Source: Jiulongibacter sp. (GTDB lineage Bacteria > Bacteroidota > Bacteroidia > Cytophagales > Spirosomataceae). From it: 42,489 nucleotides of DNA. Shown piece by piece: positions 25,001 through 33,229 of the stretch. The stretch is taken from NCBI GenBank assembly GCA_024645245.1, contig JAHEBN010000013.1, positions 1 through 42,489 of the forward strand. The letters are read 5' to 3'. The translations under genes were made by a program, and so were the position numbers. The notes beneath the pieces are model-generated. The model was not told where the DNA came from and ran no database searches. It worked only from the letters and a program-made list of their open reading frames with translations. The first letter of the stretch is position 1. Every line of letters begins with the position of its first letter.

Positions 25001-26895
25001 TAAAAAACAGCCTTGTCAATATTTCACCTCAAGAAATGGACTTTAATGATTCCTTATCATCAACAATTACTTTTCCTAATGCAGCTTATAAAACAACAAT
25101 CGACAATGCAAATTGGAATATAAAGGAAAAGAAAATCCGAATGAAAGGCGAGTTGGCCAATTCAAAATTTACCGCTACCAATTCTGATCAATATAACCTT
25201 AGTTTTAATGGAACTGATGCCCTCTATGAAATTGATAACAACAGTTTGAATATTAGTGGTATATCCGGCATAAATACCGTTGATTCCAAAGTGATTCCTG
25301 CTGAAGGTAAGGTATCGATAAAGTCGGGAAAGATAGAATCGCTTATAAATGCTACTGTAATTTCGGATACACTGAACGAATACCATACTCTTGCCAATGC
25401 CAACATTACAATTAATTCTAAACTTAGCTATTCCGGTGATGCCTTTTATCAGTTTGTAAATGTAAGTCAGGATACATTCAAAATTAAAATGGCAAGCTTT
25501 GAATTTGCTGAAATCAGCCCGGAAGGCCAGATTTTGGCGTCCAAAAAATCCGGCAAACTGAGTACAATCGCAAGGGCAAAAGTAGTCGAAAAAGATTCTG
25601 TATTTCTTTCACCTAAAATTCTGTATCGTGGTGATTTTACCATGTTGGCACCTTTCAAAAATTTAAATTTGAATGGTTCTGTAAAACCTATTTTAAGTCA
25701 ATATCCTGTACTTGGTAGTAATTGGATTAACTATTCTGGCAGTAAATCAGAAGCCATCTCAATAAATGTTGACGAGTCATTAAAAGACGGCGGTAAGCAA
25801 TTGTATGCAGGTATTCACCTAAAGAGAGGTTCTGTTTCGGAAGGCCTGTATCCTACTTTTTTATCTGCCAAAAGAAGTGAAGATGATTTTGATATATTCC
25901 TGGCCCATGGAGTTTTCAGACGCGACGAAACTAACAAGCGTTTTGTTATTGACGAACAAGAGAAAAAGAACGAATTATCTGAATTACTCGAATTATATGA
26001 CGGAAAAGGACTTATTAAGGTAGATGGTAAATTAGAATTGATCAATCCCGAGCTAAACAAATATGTGGAAACCTACGGACAAGGCTCCATGGAGTTGGAT
26101 TCACTAAAAAGTCAGTTTAGCGTTTTGATGAAATTCAATATGCCGGTACCACAGCCAATTTTGTTAAAAATTGGGGATAACATGGTTAAAACCAATCTGG
26201 ATGTAGGAAATTCCGAAAGTGCATTGCCTGTAGACTCTCCTGATTTTATGAACAGAATTGCACATATTGTGGGAAATAAGGAAGCCGAAGATTATAGAAA
26301 ACAATATTATAAAGGACATATCCCTCTATTTAAACTGTCTCCAAAATTCTTTGCTTCCATATTATTCAGTGATCTGAATTTGAGATGGAATCCGGTATTC
26401 AACTCGTTTTACAGTACAGGATTACTTGGAATTTCTAACATCGGGGAAACCGACATCAATGCCAAAGTACCGGGATATGTTGAGATTATAAGAAATCCAA
26501 GAAAGGGAGATGAAATTTATATGTTCTTTGAATTATCCCCTAATGATTGGTATTATCTGGGTTATAAAAATGACCAGCTGGGAATAATTACCTCAGACTA
26601 TGAGATTAACAAATTGCTGATAGCCAAAGACAAGGGATCTGGAGCTAAAGATTTAGATATAATTGCGGTAGACTCGCCGGAGGCAATGTCATTCAGGCGT
26701 AGATTTCTACAATCTTACCTTGGAGTTTCCGATGATGCCTTCAATAAACCAACATCTCCTTCGGCAGCAAATAAAGTTGAACCAGTTGAAATACCTGTTT
26801 CGAAAAATGTAGAGTCTTCAAAAACCAGTGAACCTACTTCTACTCCTACTTTACCTGCCAAAAAGAAACCAGCTGAAGAGGAAGATGGTTTTTAA
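22081..26895 (+). CDS. giant exported protein of unknown function (1604 aa)
   Basis: I do not recognise this family. Residues 1-25 form a signal peptide (hydrophobic core FVFLLTLITSSVSAQ). Residues about 60-170 look helical, possibly repeat-like. Around 195-215 there are two acidic tryptophan motifs (LFDDWGVEE, EDPWDNP). The remaining 1300 residues are dominated by short alternating strands, with no membrane helices and few cysteines, as in large beta-rich periplasmic or surface proteins (LptD/OstA-like or AsmA-like shapes are conceivable). The C-terminus is disordered and charged (P/T/S-rich, ending KKKPAEEEDGF) and is neither a T9SS C-terminal domain nor a barrel-closing strand. It follows prmA by 12 bp. 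Size suggests a structural or transport role in the envelope. Confidence 0.8.
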   Translation: MSKKKFLKNIIFVFLLTLITSSVSAQIIRLSGEKNQFIDDLEIVMSDGKNSLSIAQFGTFKDIYNNSFSDENIKAFISLAQKMSGRGHKIGEYYKLLVLINTIQTKGVNQDELNVIIIGLESIINEQTLGNSIAIIEQLTDLFNYNRLYVSKFNKLYITKGAFSFSYLKSKKDYFDSPIINKIESKQKEEDFGLFDDWGVEENQASNEDPWDNPNLEIKPDNYEYLINLPKIGGLIINLESVNLAIVTPVDSMIIEGTSGAVDLIQKIFVGEKGQLDWQNVFIPNAVAYLDKYSFKISNPGFKAENALFTYDPYVKDSIRGILEYIGGKGSKTQLSSYPRFKSYRSEANFNIPEYEVELKGGISLVGNRIFTASVLGNINTLWVNRGKNNAFKAEGKRFEITDSLITSNQASFTTYIQKDSISHPAVKVKYQFKNKQLNLNKVDRGGFRTATYSDTFHEMDIRCDALAWNLNEGSMDFHIVAGKDEVPAVFESFNYYNPARLRNLSDVAGYNPLIFAGNYIYRKRKNEFSLDEIIPIIRKDPNIVRNGVIIATQMGFFDYNPHTDKYALSRKGLHYFESATGRKDYDDLVLSSISKGNNNNATIDRESSALDIQGAQEFKLSDSLGIRFLPKDQSMKLDGSKKFRFTGQIIVKNYRFVGEFEVDYDKFLVNLEKIDSISFIPIDIYKKGGRLEIGGYMKYKGKGVLYLNSPNNKSGRKKLAEYPKLELPEGAEVTFNNPERGKFGYQEKVHFTIPKIIQDSLNEVNMAYPGVFYSAGIFKPISEILTVLPDTSIGFIHAPKGPYELYGQSSIIKFREPLKMTKRGLISKGELMHLSASLNFEEVYFNTDQLNGKGSTGKIIETFQTNKTYFPQVSISNFTANWNPKADSLLIKSKEDYDFYKGSTQLQGELLVRESGLYGLGLLKRQDSETKSNGIKFNQDGFIANKSDFIIKSVDLNSKPVLAGTKVDVNFDVKNSLVNISPQEMDFNDSLSSTITFPNAAYKTTIDNANWNIKEKKIRMKGELANSKFTATNSDQYNLSFNGTDALYEIDNNSLNISGISGINTVDSKVIPAEGKVSIKSGKIESLINATVISDTLNEYHTLANANITINSKLSYSGDAFYQFVNVSQDTFKIKMASFEFAEISPEGQILASKKSGKLSTIARAKVVEKDSVFLSPKILYRGDFTMLAPFKNLNLNGSVKPILSQYPVLGSNWINYSGSKSEAISINVDESLKDGGKQLYAGIHLKRGSVSEGLYPTFLSAKRSEDDFDIFLAHGVFRRDETNKRFVIDEQEKKNELSELLELYDGKGLIKVDGKLELINPELNKYVETYGQGSMELDSLKSQFSVLMKFNMPVPQPILLKIGDNMVKTNLDVGNSESALPVDSPDFMNRIAHIVGNKEAEDYRKQYYKGHIPLFKLSPKFFASILFSDLNLRWNPVFNSFYSTGLLGISNIGETDINAKVPGYVEIIRNPRKGDEIYMFFELSPNDWYYLGYKNDQLGIITSDYEINKLLIAKDKGSGAKDLDIIAVDSPEAMSFRRRFLQSYLGVSDDAFNKPTSPSAANKVEPVEIPVSKNVESSKTSEPTSTPTLPAKKKPAEEEDGF

Positions 26896-26955
26896 CAAGG
26901 TAAACTGCCATATTTTGCCGAAATTTGCAGCCCCGATTATAAAGGGTCGTTGGAA

Positions 26956-28263
26956 ATGAAAACAAAAGGAACAAAAAAGCATAAAGTAAATATTGTAACA
27001 CTAGGTTGTTCAAAAAATCTCGTTGATTCAGAAATACTATTCACTCAATTAAAAGGTAATGGAATTTCAACCACGCACGAAGCTGAAAACGACGATTCCA
27101 ATATTGTGGTAATCAATACTTGCGGATTCATAGATAATGCCAAGCAAGAGTCTATTGATACTATTTTAAGATATACAGAAGCAAAAGAAGCAGGTCAAAT
27201 AGATAAAGTATACGTTACCGGTTGCTTATCTCATAGATATAAAGATGAATTAGCTCCTGAAATTCCCCTGGTTGACGCCTGGTTCGGAACAAATGAATTG
27301 CCTCGTTTACTTAAAACGTTAAAAGCTGATTATAAAAAAGAATTAGTAGGTGAACGATTGCTTACCACTCCTTCACATTATGCTTATTTAAAAATTGCAG
27401 AAGGATGTGACCGACCCTGCTCTTTTTGTGCAATACCATTAATGCGTGGTAAGCACGTATCTCAGCCAATGGATGAATTAGTATTAAGTGCTAAAAATCT
27501 GGCCGCTAAAGGCACTAAAGAGTTGATTTTAATAGCTCAGGATCTTACCTATTATGGTCTTGACATATACAAAAAAAGAAATTTGTCTGAACTTTTGGCA
27601 AAACTTTCAGATATAGAGGGAATCGAATGGATAAGGTTGCAATATGCATATCCCGCTGGTTTTCCGAAGGACATTTTAGACATTATGAAAGAAAGATCCA
27701 ATATTTGTAATTACCTCGACATGCCCCTGCAACATGGATCATCTGAAATGCTTAAAATTATGAGGAGAGGCATAGATAGGGAAAAAACTGAAGCGTTAAT
27801 TAATACTATTCGCGATAAAGTACCAAATATTGCAATACGAACCACCATGATTGCGGGTCATCCCGGCGAAACAGAAGGGCATTTTGAAGAAATGTACCGT
27901 TTTGTAGAGAAAATGAAATTTGAGAGATTAGGCATATTTCAATATTCACATGAAGATGATACGCACTCATTTAAAATGCCCGACGATATTCCTTCAGAAA
28001 TAAAACAGGAACGTACGGATATTATAATGGAACTTCAGCAGGATATATCAGCTAAAATCAATAAATCCAAAATTGGAAATACTTATAAAGTATTATTTGA
28101 TAGAAAAGAAAGTGGTTATTTTATCGGACGCACCGAGCATGATTCTCCTGAAGTAGATAATGAAGTGCTTTTGTCAGCAGATCAATATGTTCGTTTGGGA
28201 GATTTTGCTAATGTAAAAATCAAACATACAGAAGAATTCGATCTTTATGGTAATTTAGTCTGA
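26956..28263 (+). CDS. rimO: ribosomal protein S12 methylthiotransferase
   Basis: This radical-SAM enzyme adds a methylthio group to an aspartate of ribosomal protein S12. The 435-residue product has an N-terminal cluster domain with cysteines in VTLGCSKN, VINTCGFID and VTGCLSHR. The radical SAM motif is CDRPCSFC (near residues 150-157). QYAYPAGFP, DMPLQHGSSEMLKIMRRG and MIAGHPGETEGHFEEM are S12-type rather than tRNA-type (MiaB) features. A TRAM-like domain closes the protein. I use the ATG at 26956; a TTG two codons earlier is also possible. The gene converges with the barrel-protein gene, with 7 bp between the stops. Confidence 0.95.
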   Translation: MKTKGTKKHKVNIVTLGCSKNLVDSEILFTQLKGNGISTTHEAENDDSNIVVINTCGFIDNAKQESIDTILRYTEAKEAGQIDKVYVTGCLSHRYKDELAPEIPLVDAWFGTNELPRLLKTLKADYKKELVGERLLTTPSHYAYLKIAEGCDRPCSFCAIPLMRGKHVSQPMDELVLSAKNLAAKGTKELILIAQDLTYYGLDIYKKRNLSELLAKLSDIEGIEWIRLQYAYPAGFPKDILDIMKERSNICNYLDMPLQHGSSEMLKIMRRGIDREKTEALINTIRDKVPNIAIRTTMIAGHPGETEGHFEEMYRFVEKMKFERLGIFQYSHEDDTHSFKMPDDIPSEIKQERTDIIMELQQDISAKINKSKIGNTYKVLFDRKESGYFIGRTEHDSPEVDNEVLLSADQYVRLGDFANVKIKHTEEFDLYGNLV

Positions 28264-28270
28264 ATGAATA

Positions 28271-30007
28271 TTAATTCTGTTTCAGATAATGAGGGAAACG
28301 CATAAACCTTAAACCTATTGAGAAGTCCAGTCTATCCATTATAATTGGACTACTCAAGGTAACGGGACCTTGTCCATTTCCATAGTCCAGAGACTTCAGA
28401 CGTCCATAATTGTAACCCGCCTCCAGGCTTAGGATTATATCTCTTCCGGTCAAATCATTACCCAAGAGGAAGTCCAAACCTAAAGTTGCTGCAGCACCGT
28501 AATCTTTTCCTTTGAAGTTAAATGATGCATCATTATAAGCCCCTTTATCGGAATAGAAGTACATCCCTGGTGCTAAACCCAATACCACAAAAGTTTTGAA
28601 ATCAATCCCTTTTCTGAAAAATAGCGATGGTCCTATAAATTTCGTGGATATATGATTGTTAATTTTACCGTCAATAATCAATTCATCTGTAATAGCATTG
28701 GTATAAGTGAGCTTACCATTACTATTTTTAGACTGAAAGTTTGTAAAAACAAAACCTAAACCAAAACTCTCTTTGGGAAAATAAGCTGCATCGGCACCAA
28801 AAGTCCAGCCTTTTAAGAGCTTTTCTTTATAGAGACCAAATGCATTTTCATTTTCTAAGGCCTTCTGATTTATATTTCCAATACCAGTTTTAACCCCTAC
28901 CCTATATTTAAGGTAATTTCTATATGGATCCGGTATTTTTTGATCTGGCAATATCTTTTCTACCTGAGCTGCTTTTTTTAAATCTTTTACTTCTTGGGAA
29001 ACAGGTTCTTTTGAAGTAACAACTGTCTGTTTTTGCTCATTTAATGGCTGACTTCCATTTCTAATTACCACTTTTTCAGGCTCAACAGCTAATTCTTTAT
29101 TTGTAATATTTTCATTCTTTTTAGCGGTAACTTCAGTTTTCTGCGAAGTAATCTCCTTTTTTTCAGAAGAATCAAAATCAATATGCTCCGTATTTTTAGT
29201 TTCTGCTATATTTGTCTTTTTATCAGAATCAGAAGGCTTTTTTGTTTCGGTTTTACTATTTCGTATGAATTCAGCATTTTCGTTATTGGTAAGGTTTTCA
29301 CCCTTTCCAATCTTTTCTGATTTTTTACTCTCTGGTAATACAATATCCTGGTTTTTTTCAGCTTTATCTATCTCTAAATTAATTGATTCTGATTCATCCT
29401 TATTAATAGAAAATGTCTCTTCCGGCTTTTTATTAATCTCAGCCTCTTTTCTTCGCTCCTTATTCAATTGGGAATCTCCTACAGTTTCTTTTTTATCTTT
29501 TACATTAACTTCGGATGTTTTATTATCTTCTGAAGATTTATTCTTCCCAATATCTTTTTGTTTGTTATTATTCTCACTTCGTCTTTCATCCATAGGTTTC
29601 ACAGCCTTTTCTGCTGGTTCTTTTTCAGGTACTCCCATTATTTGGGGTGCAATAACTTCTTCGTTTTGATCTTTTCGAGACTTTGTATTTGATTTAGCAG
29701 TTCCTTTTCTAGTATCGACACGCTGAGCCTTAATCGATGTTGATGATACGGCCGACACACCCATATCTTTACTTTTTACTAAATCATTATCGAAATAATT
29801 GTATTTAAATGATTTTACCAGATTTTTAAAAATTTCATTTCTTAAAATTTTATCTCCCTTTCCAATGTAGGCATATCTGAAACGAGTGGGAGTTTCATCC
29901 AAAATACGGCATCGTATTTCCTCACCGGCCTGAGTTGTTATCAAATCCCTCTGAGCAGCAAGCTTAAAAGATGTAAATAATACAACAAATAATATCAAAC
30001 GACTCAT
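28271..30007 (-). CDS. outer-membrane barrel protein with long charged linker
   Basis: This is an envelope protein of unknown function in three parts. From the ATG at 30007 it has a good signal peptide (MSRLILFVVLFTSFKLAAQ) and a short domain with TQAGEEIRCRILDETPTRFR, common in Bacteroidota proteins that start with a small beta domain. Residues about 100-345 are low-complexity, built almost only of K, E, N, S, T and D, and surely unstructured. Residues about 365-578 show alternating strands with aromatic girdles (WTFGADAAYFPKESFGLGFV, FVVLGLAPGMYFYSDKG, IILSLEAGYNYGRLKSLDYG), ending in a strand, as in an eight-stranded barrel. A further ATG at 30073 would add 22 residues before the signal peptide and is unlikely. 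Confidence 0.8.
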   Translation of the reverse strand: MSRLILFVVLFTSFKLAAQRDLITTQAGEEIRCRILDETPTRFRYAYIGKGDKILRNEIFKNLVKSFKYNYFDNDLVKSKDMGVSAVSSTSIKAQRVDTRKGTAKSNTKSRKDQNEEVIAPQIMGVPEKEPAEKAVKPMDERRSENNNKQKDIGKNKSSEDNKTSEVNVKDKKETVGDSQLNKERRKEAEINKKPEETFSINKDESESINLEIDKAEKNQDIVLPESKKSEKIGKGENLTNNENAEFIRNSKTETKKPSDSDKKTNIAETKNTEHIDFDSSEKKEITSQKTEVTAKKNENITNKELAVEPEKVVIRNGSQPLNEQKQTVVTSKEPVSQEVKDLKKAAQVEKILPDQKIPDPYRNYLKYRVGVKTGIGNINQKALENENAFGLYKEKLLKGWTFGADAAYFPKESFGLGFVFTNFQSKNSNGKLTYTNAITDELIIDGKINNHISTKFIGPSLFFRKGIDFKTFVVLGLAPGMYFYSDKGAYNDASFNFKGKDYGAAATLGLDFLLGNDLTGRDIILSLEAGYNYGRLKSLDYGNGQGPVTLSSPIIMDRLDFSIGLRFMRFPHYLKQN

Positions 30008-30073
30008 ATTGATACGAATGGGATTTCTGAATGTTGACGCAGAAATATCTGTAAGTAATAATTCTGATTTCAT

Positions 30074-30395
30074 AAATTTTTTATAATCTCAATAACAACA
30101 ATTTAAATATCCTAGCAAAAATTATACCGAGCCATTCCAAATTAGTTAAAATAGCAGAATTAAAGCTAAATTGAGCTCTTTGACGAAATTGTAAATAATT
30201 GGAATAATTTTTGACACATTAATAAATAACGAAAAAAGAAAACATTTAACATTCCGTTAAGTAAATTTTTCATGCCGTAATTTGTCTTATTGCAATTCTT
30301 TTTTCTATCTTTCGGAATAGTTATTAAAATCTTCAAATAAAAACACGGGATTACAATATGATATAAAACTCTACGTTAACTAAACAACTTGTAAA
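30074..30395. promoter_or_regulatory. 322-bp divergent intergenic region before the ECF sigma gene
   Basis: This gap is AT-rich and carries no gene-like reading frame. It separates the divergent barrel-protein and sigma-factor genes and must hold both promoters. The only promoter-like site I can support is at 30281-30313 (listed separately). No strong hairpin or repeat was seen. Confidence 0.4.
30281..30313 (+). promoter_or_regulatory. candidate promoter of the ECF sigma gene
   Basis: TTTG at 30281-30284, 21 bp, then TATCTTTC at 30306-30313, one mismatch from TAnnTTTG. The start codon is about 80 bp further downstream. Confidence 0.4.
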
Positions 30396-31001
30396 ATGGG
30401 AAAAGTCCTGGTTAACGAAAGTGAGCTTGTATCTGCTTATATCCGTGGCGACGAAAACGCATTCGCTACTCTTGTAAAGCGTTACAAATCTAAGGTTTAT
30501 ACCACAATCTATCTTGTAGTAAAAGATCAATATGTTGCAGAAGATCTCATGCAGGATACATTTATAAAGGCTATAAAAACCTTAAGAAATGGGAAGTATA
30601 ATGAAGAAGGAAAATTTCTTCCCTGGATTTTAAGAATTGCTCATAATTTGGCTATAGACTATTTCAGGAGAGCAAGACGCTATCCTAGCGTAGTATTTGA
30701 AGATGGAAACAGTGTTTTCAATTCTTTAAGTTTTGCGGAAAGTTCTATTGAAACCAAGCAAATAAAGAAAGAATCACATGATCATCTTAGAGATTTGATC
30801 AAGAGATTGCCGGATCAGCAACGCGAAGTGCTCATAATGAGACACTATGAAGACATGAGTTTTCAGGAAATTGCAGATGCTACCGGAGTGAGTATTAATA
30901 CTGCATTAGGTCGTATGCGTTATGCTCTCATCAATTTAAGAAAAATGATGAGTAAATCAGTATATGCCTATGACACAAACCTTTACGTCGAAAATCAATG
31001 A
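30396..31001 (+). CDS. ECF-type RNA polymerase sigma factor
   Basis: This is a 201-residue sigma-70-family factor with only regions 2 and 4. Region 2 runs from about residue 10 to 95 (ENAFATLVKRYKSKVYTTIY, EDLMQDTFIKAIKTL, FLPWILRIAHNLAIDYFRRA). Region 4 is at about 125-185 (LIKRLPDQQREVLIMRHYED, then MSFQEIADATGVSINTALGR). It directs RNA polymerase to a specific promoter class; the regulon is not visible here. A typical membrane anti-sigma gene is missing. Instead an 80-residue soluble protein is encoded in an overlapping frame at its 3' end. ECF factors of this very regular form are widespread in Bacteroidota and may act in near-housekeeping stress control. Confidence 0.94.
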   Translation: MGKVLVNESELVSAYIRGDENAFATLVKRYKSKVYTTIYLVVKDQYVAEDLMQDTFIKAIKTLRNGKYNEEGKFLPWILRIAHNLAIDYFRRARRYPSVVFEDGNSVFNSLSFAESSIETKQIKKESHDHLRDLIKRLPDQQREVLIMRHYEDMSFQEIADATGVSINTALGRMRYALINLRKMMSKSVYAYDTNLYVENQ

Positions 31002-31206
31002 TGTAGTCCGTTATTTATTTGACGAAACATCAGATGTTGAAAATGTTAGTATTGAAACAAATTTGTCTGAAGAAATCAGCCTGCTGGATTTTTATTTAGA
31101 CAGCCTCAAACTGAGATCAGAAATGGATAAAATCTCTTTAAATCCTTCTGATTTAGCGGTTAGTAACATTCTTGCATTTTCCAGAAACTATCAGCCTGTG
31201 ATATAA
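30964..31206 (+). CDS. small acidic protein overlapping the sigma gene
   Basis: This is an 80-residue acidic protein with no membrane helix and no recognised family (MPMTQTFTSKINDVVRYLFD at the start; helical segments EISLLDFYLDSLKLRSEMDK and LAVSNILAFSRNY). It begins inside the sigma gene, sharing 38 bp in another frame, and ends within a terminator stem. A second ATG at 30970 is equally good. Tight overlap points to coupled translation with the sigma factor. A role as a small anti-sigma-like modulator is the obvious idea but rests on position only. Confidence 0.65.
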   Translation: MPMTQTFTSKINDVVRYLFDETSDVENVSIETNLSEEISLLDFYLDSLKLRSEMDKISLNPSDLAVSNILAFSRNYQPVI

Positions 31207-31219
31207 TCACAGGCTTTTT
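31193..31219 (+). terminator. terminator of the sigma operon
   Basis: AGCCTGTGAT and ATCACAGGCT form a perfect 10-bp stem around an ATA loop, followed by TTTT and a T-rich stretch. The stop codon of the small gene lies in the loop and the start of the second arm. Confidence 0.85.
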
Positions 31220-31297
31220 ATTTTATTCTATTTATGAATTCTGAAATTATAAGCAGGTAATATCTGCTATGATTGTAGGCCTGAAAGCAAAGGTCAA

Positions 31298-32854
31298 TTA
31301 AGAAATTTCAATTTCTTCACCTGCTTTATTTAGAAAATGAAATTCGGTAATTCCGAATGAACTGTCTTTCACCAGTTTAATCCATTTTTTGTAATGGAAA
31401 AACCATTTCATTTGGCGTGAAATAAGCCCTTCTCTGTAATATGCATATATAAACGGGTGTACAATTATACTCACACCGCCCTCGTTTTGTTTTTGAAGCA
31501 GATGCTCCAAATGGTTATTGATCATGTCAGTAACCGCAATGCTTGCCTGAATTGTTCCTGTACCACCACAAGTGGGGCATTGTTCGCGTGTTGAAATATT
31601 CATTTCAGGGCGAACACGCTGACGAGTGATTTGTGATAAACCAAATTTGGATATAGGAAGAATTGTATATTTAGACCTATCGGTCTTCATTTCATTCTTT
31701 AGTGCTTCATGTATATCGCGACGATTATTGGCTTTTTTCATGTCGATAAAATCGATCACTACTATACCGCCCATATCTCTTAATCGCAATTGCCGAGCTA
31801 TCTCGGTGGCCGCTTCACGATTTACTGCCAATGCAGTTGCCTCCTGATCGTCCTCTTTTGTAGATTTATTGCCACTATTCACATCTATCACGTGAAGGGC
31901 TTCAGTATGCTCAATAATTAAATATCCACCACTAGGCAAGCTAACTGACCTACCAAAAAGTGACTTAATTTGTTTTTCAACACCGTAGTGTTCAAATATC
32001 TTATTCTTACTGTTATTGTGAAGTTTTAGTATTTTAGCTTTATCTGGAGCTATCGTTTGTAAAAGATTTTTAATGCTATTGTGCGTTTCCTTCGTATCCA
32101 CCACAATGTTATCAAAATCATCATTGAGCATATCTCTTAATAAAGAGGCTGCTCTATCCATTTCGGTTACAATCCTATCTCTGGGTTTAGCATTTTTTAA
32201 AGCTTCAATGCCTTGCTCCCACTTCTCCACACACGATTCCAAGTCCCTTTGCAGGTCTTCAATATCTTTATTTTCAGCAACAGTCCTAACTATTACACCA
32301 AAATTTTCAGGTTTTACAGAAGAAAGTAATTTATGTAATCTCTGCCTTTCCTGCTTACTGGTTATCTTTTTAGAAATATTAACAGAACTGGCGAAGGGTA
32401 CCAAAACCACGTATCGGCCGGCAATAGAAATATCACACGATAACCGGGGTCCTTTAGACGATATTGGCTCTTTTACAACCTGAACCAATATTGGCTGTCC
32501 TTTGGTTAATACATCGCTGATTTTGCCCAACTTATCAATCTGAGGCTGAATTTTAAAATTTTTCAGCCGAAGATTGACCTGCTTATTGGCCAGTATATTT
32601 TTAGTAAATAGATTTAATGAGAGTATGTTTGGACTCAGGTCATGATAATGCAGAAATGCATCTTTTTCATAGCCAATATCTATAAATGCGGCATTAAGGC
32701 CAGACACTATCTTTTTAACTGTACCGAGATAAATATCTCCCACAGCAAAATGATGCTCTGCCTCATCAAAATGAAACTCTATTAGTCGCTTATCTTGCAT
32801 CAAGGCAATCCTATCGCCCTTCTGCATACTACTTATGAATAATTCGTTGCTCAA
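31298..32854 (-). CDS. rng: ribonuclease G/E family endoribonuclease
   Basis: This is a 518-residue RNase G-type endoribonuclease, which cuts single-stranded RNA in rRNA maturation and mRNA decay. It has an S1-like domain with an insert (FAVGDIYLGTVKKIVSGLNA, AFIDIGYEKDAFLH), the RNase H-like fold with metal aspartates in HVIDVNSG and VVIDFIDMK, the zinc-link CPTCGGTG, and a small C-terminal domain. I place the start at TTG 32854, giving a product beginning with the family-typical SNELFISSMQKGDRIAL. An ATG at 32914 would add a 20-residue hydrophobic stretch unlike relatives. It is downstream of HU, a TPR gene and the mS38-like gene on the same strand. Confidence 0.9.
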   Translation of the reverse strand: MSNELFISSMQKGDRIALMQDKRLIEFHFDEAEHHFAVGDIYLGTVKKIVSGLNAAFIDIGYEKDAFLHYHDLSPNILSLNLFTKNILANKQVNLRLKNFKIQPQIDKLGKISDVLTKGQPILVQVVKEPISSKGPRLSCDISIAGRYVVLVPFASSVNISKKITSKQERQRLHKLLSSVKPENFGVIVRTVAENKDIEDLQRDLESCVEKWEQGIEALKNAKPRDRIVTEMDRAASLLRDMLNDDFDNIVVDTKETHNSIKNLLQTIAPDKAKILKLHNNSKNKIFEHYGVEKQIKSLFGRSVSLPSGGYLIIEHTEALHVIDVNSGNKSTKEDDQEATALAVNREAATEIARQLRLRDMGGIVVIDFIDMKKANNRRDIHEALKNEMKTDRSKYTILPISKFGLSQITRQRVRPEMNISTREQCPTCGGTGTIQASIAVTDMINNHLEHLLQKQNEGGVSIIVHPFIYAYYREGLISRQMKWFFHYKKWIKLVKDSSFGITEFHFLNKAGEEIEIS

Positions 32855-33030
32855 AATCTGAGTTAGAATTAAAGATTTTATAAAAAACCCTGTCAAAAAA
32901 ATGACAGAGAACATTTAACGATTTAAACCAAAAAAAGCAGAAAACAAAAACATAAGTTAAAAACCTATGGCTTTTGTCAACTGCTTATCTATGTTGAGTA
33001 GAAAATTGGTCTAAAAAACCGAGGTCATAA

Positions 33031-33120
33031 TTATTTTTTCTTATGACGATTTTTTCTAAGACGCTTTTTTCTTTTGTGTGTAGCCATCTTATGTCTTTTT
33101 CTTTTCTTTCCGCAAGGCAT
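33031..33120 (-). CDS. 29-residue basic protein, mS38/COX24-like
   Basis: This tiny, extremely basic protein begins MPCGKKRKRHKMATHKRK and ends RKNRHKKK; about two thirds of its residues are K, R or H. The same sequence, almost unchanged, is found across Bacteroidota and is assigned to the AURKAIP1/COX24 group, whose mitochondrial members are ribosomal small-subunit protein mS38. A role in the ribosome is therefore likely, although I rely on memory of the family for this. It sits between the TPR gene and RNase G, in what looks like a single minus-strand transcription unit. The frame is far too biased in composition, and too conserved, to be chance. Confidence 0.8.
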   Translation of the reverse strand: MPCGKKRKRHKMATHKRKKRLRKNRHKKK

Positions 33121-33229
33121 AACTTTATTTGACCCTACCCCATCTCAGGCCCTGTTTAAATGTTAAAAATCTTATCGATAAGCCCATTTGGGGAAAGGGC
33201 TAATCTTTTTCGAACCGCAAAATTAAGGA

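Noticed and set aside
29265-29669. A 134-codon plus-strand frame opposite the charged linker of the barrel protein
   Set aside because: Its S/F/L-rich composition is simply the complement of K/E/N-rich codons; no start context or homology-like features.
31240-31270. Short hairpin (AGCAG/CTGCT) after RNase G as a terminator
   Set aside because: Stem of only about 5-7 pairs and no T run on the minus strand; not strong enough to list.
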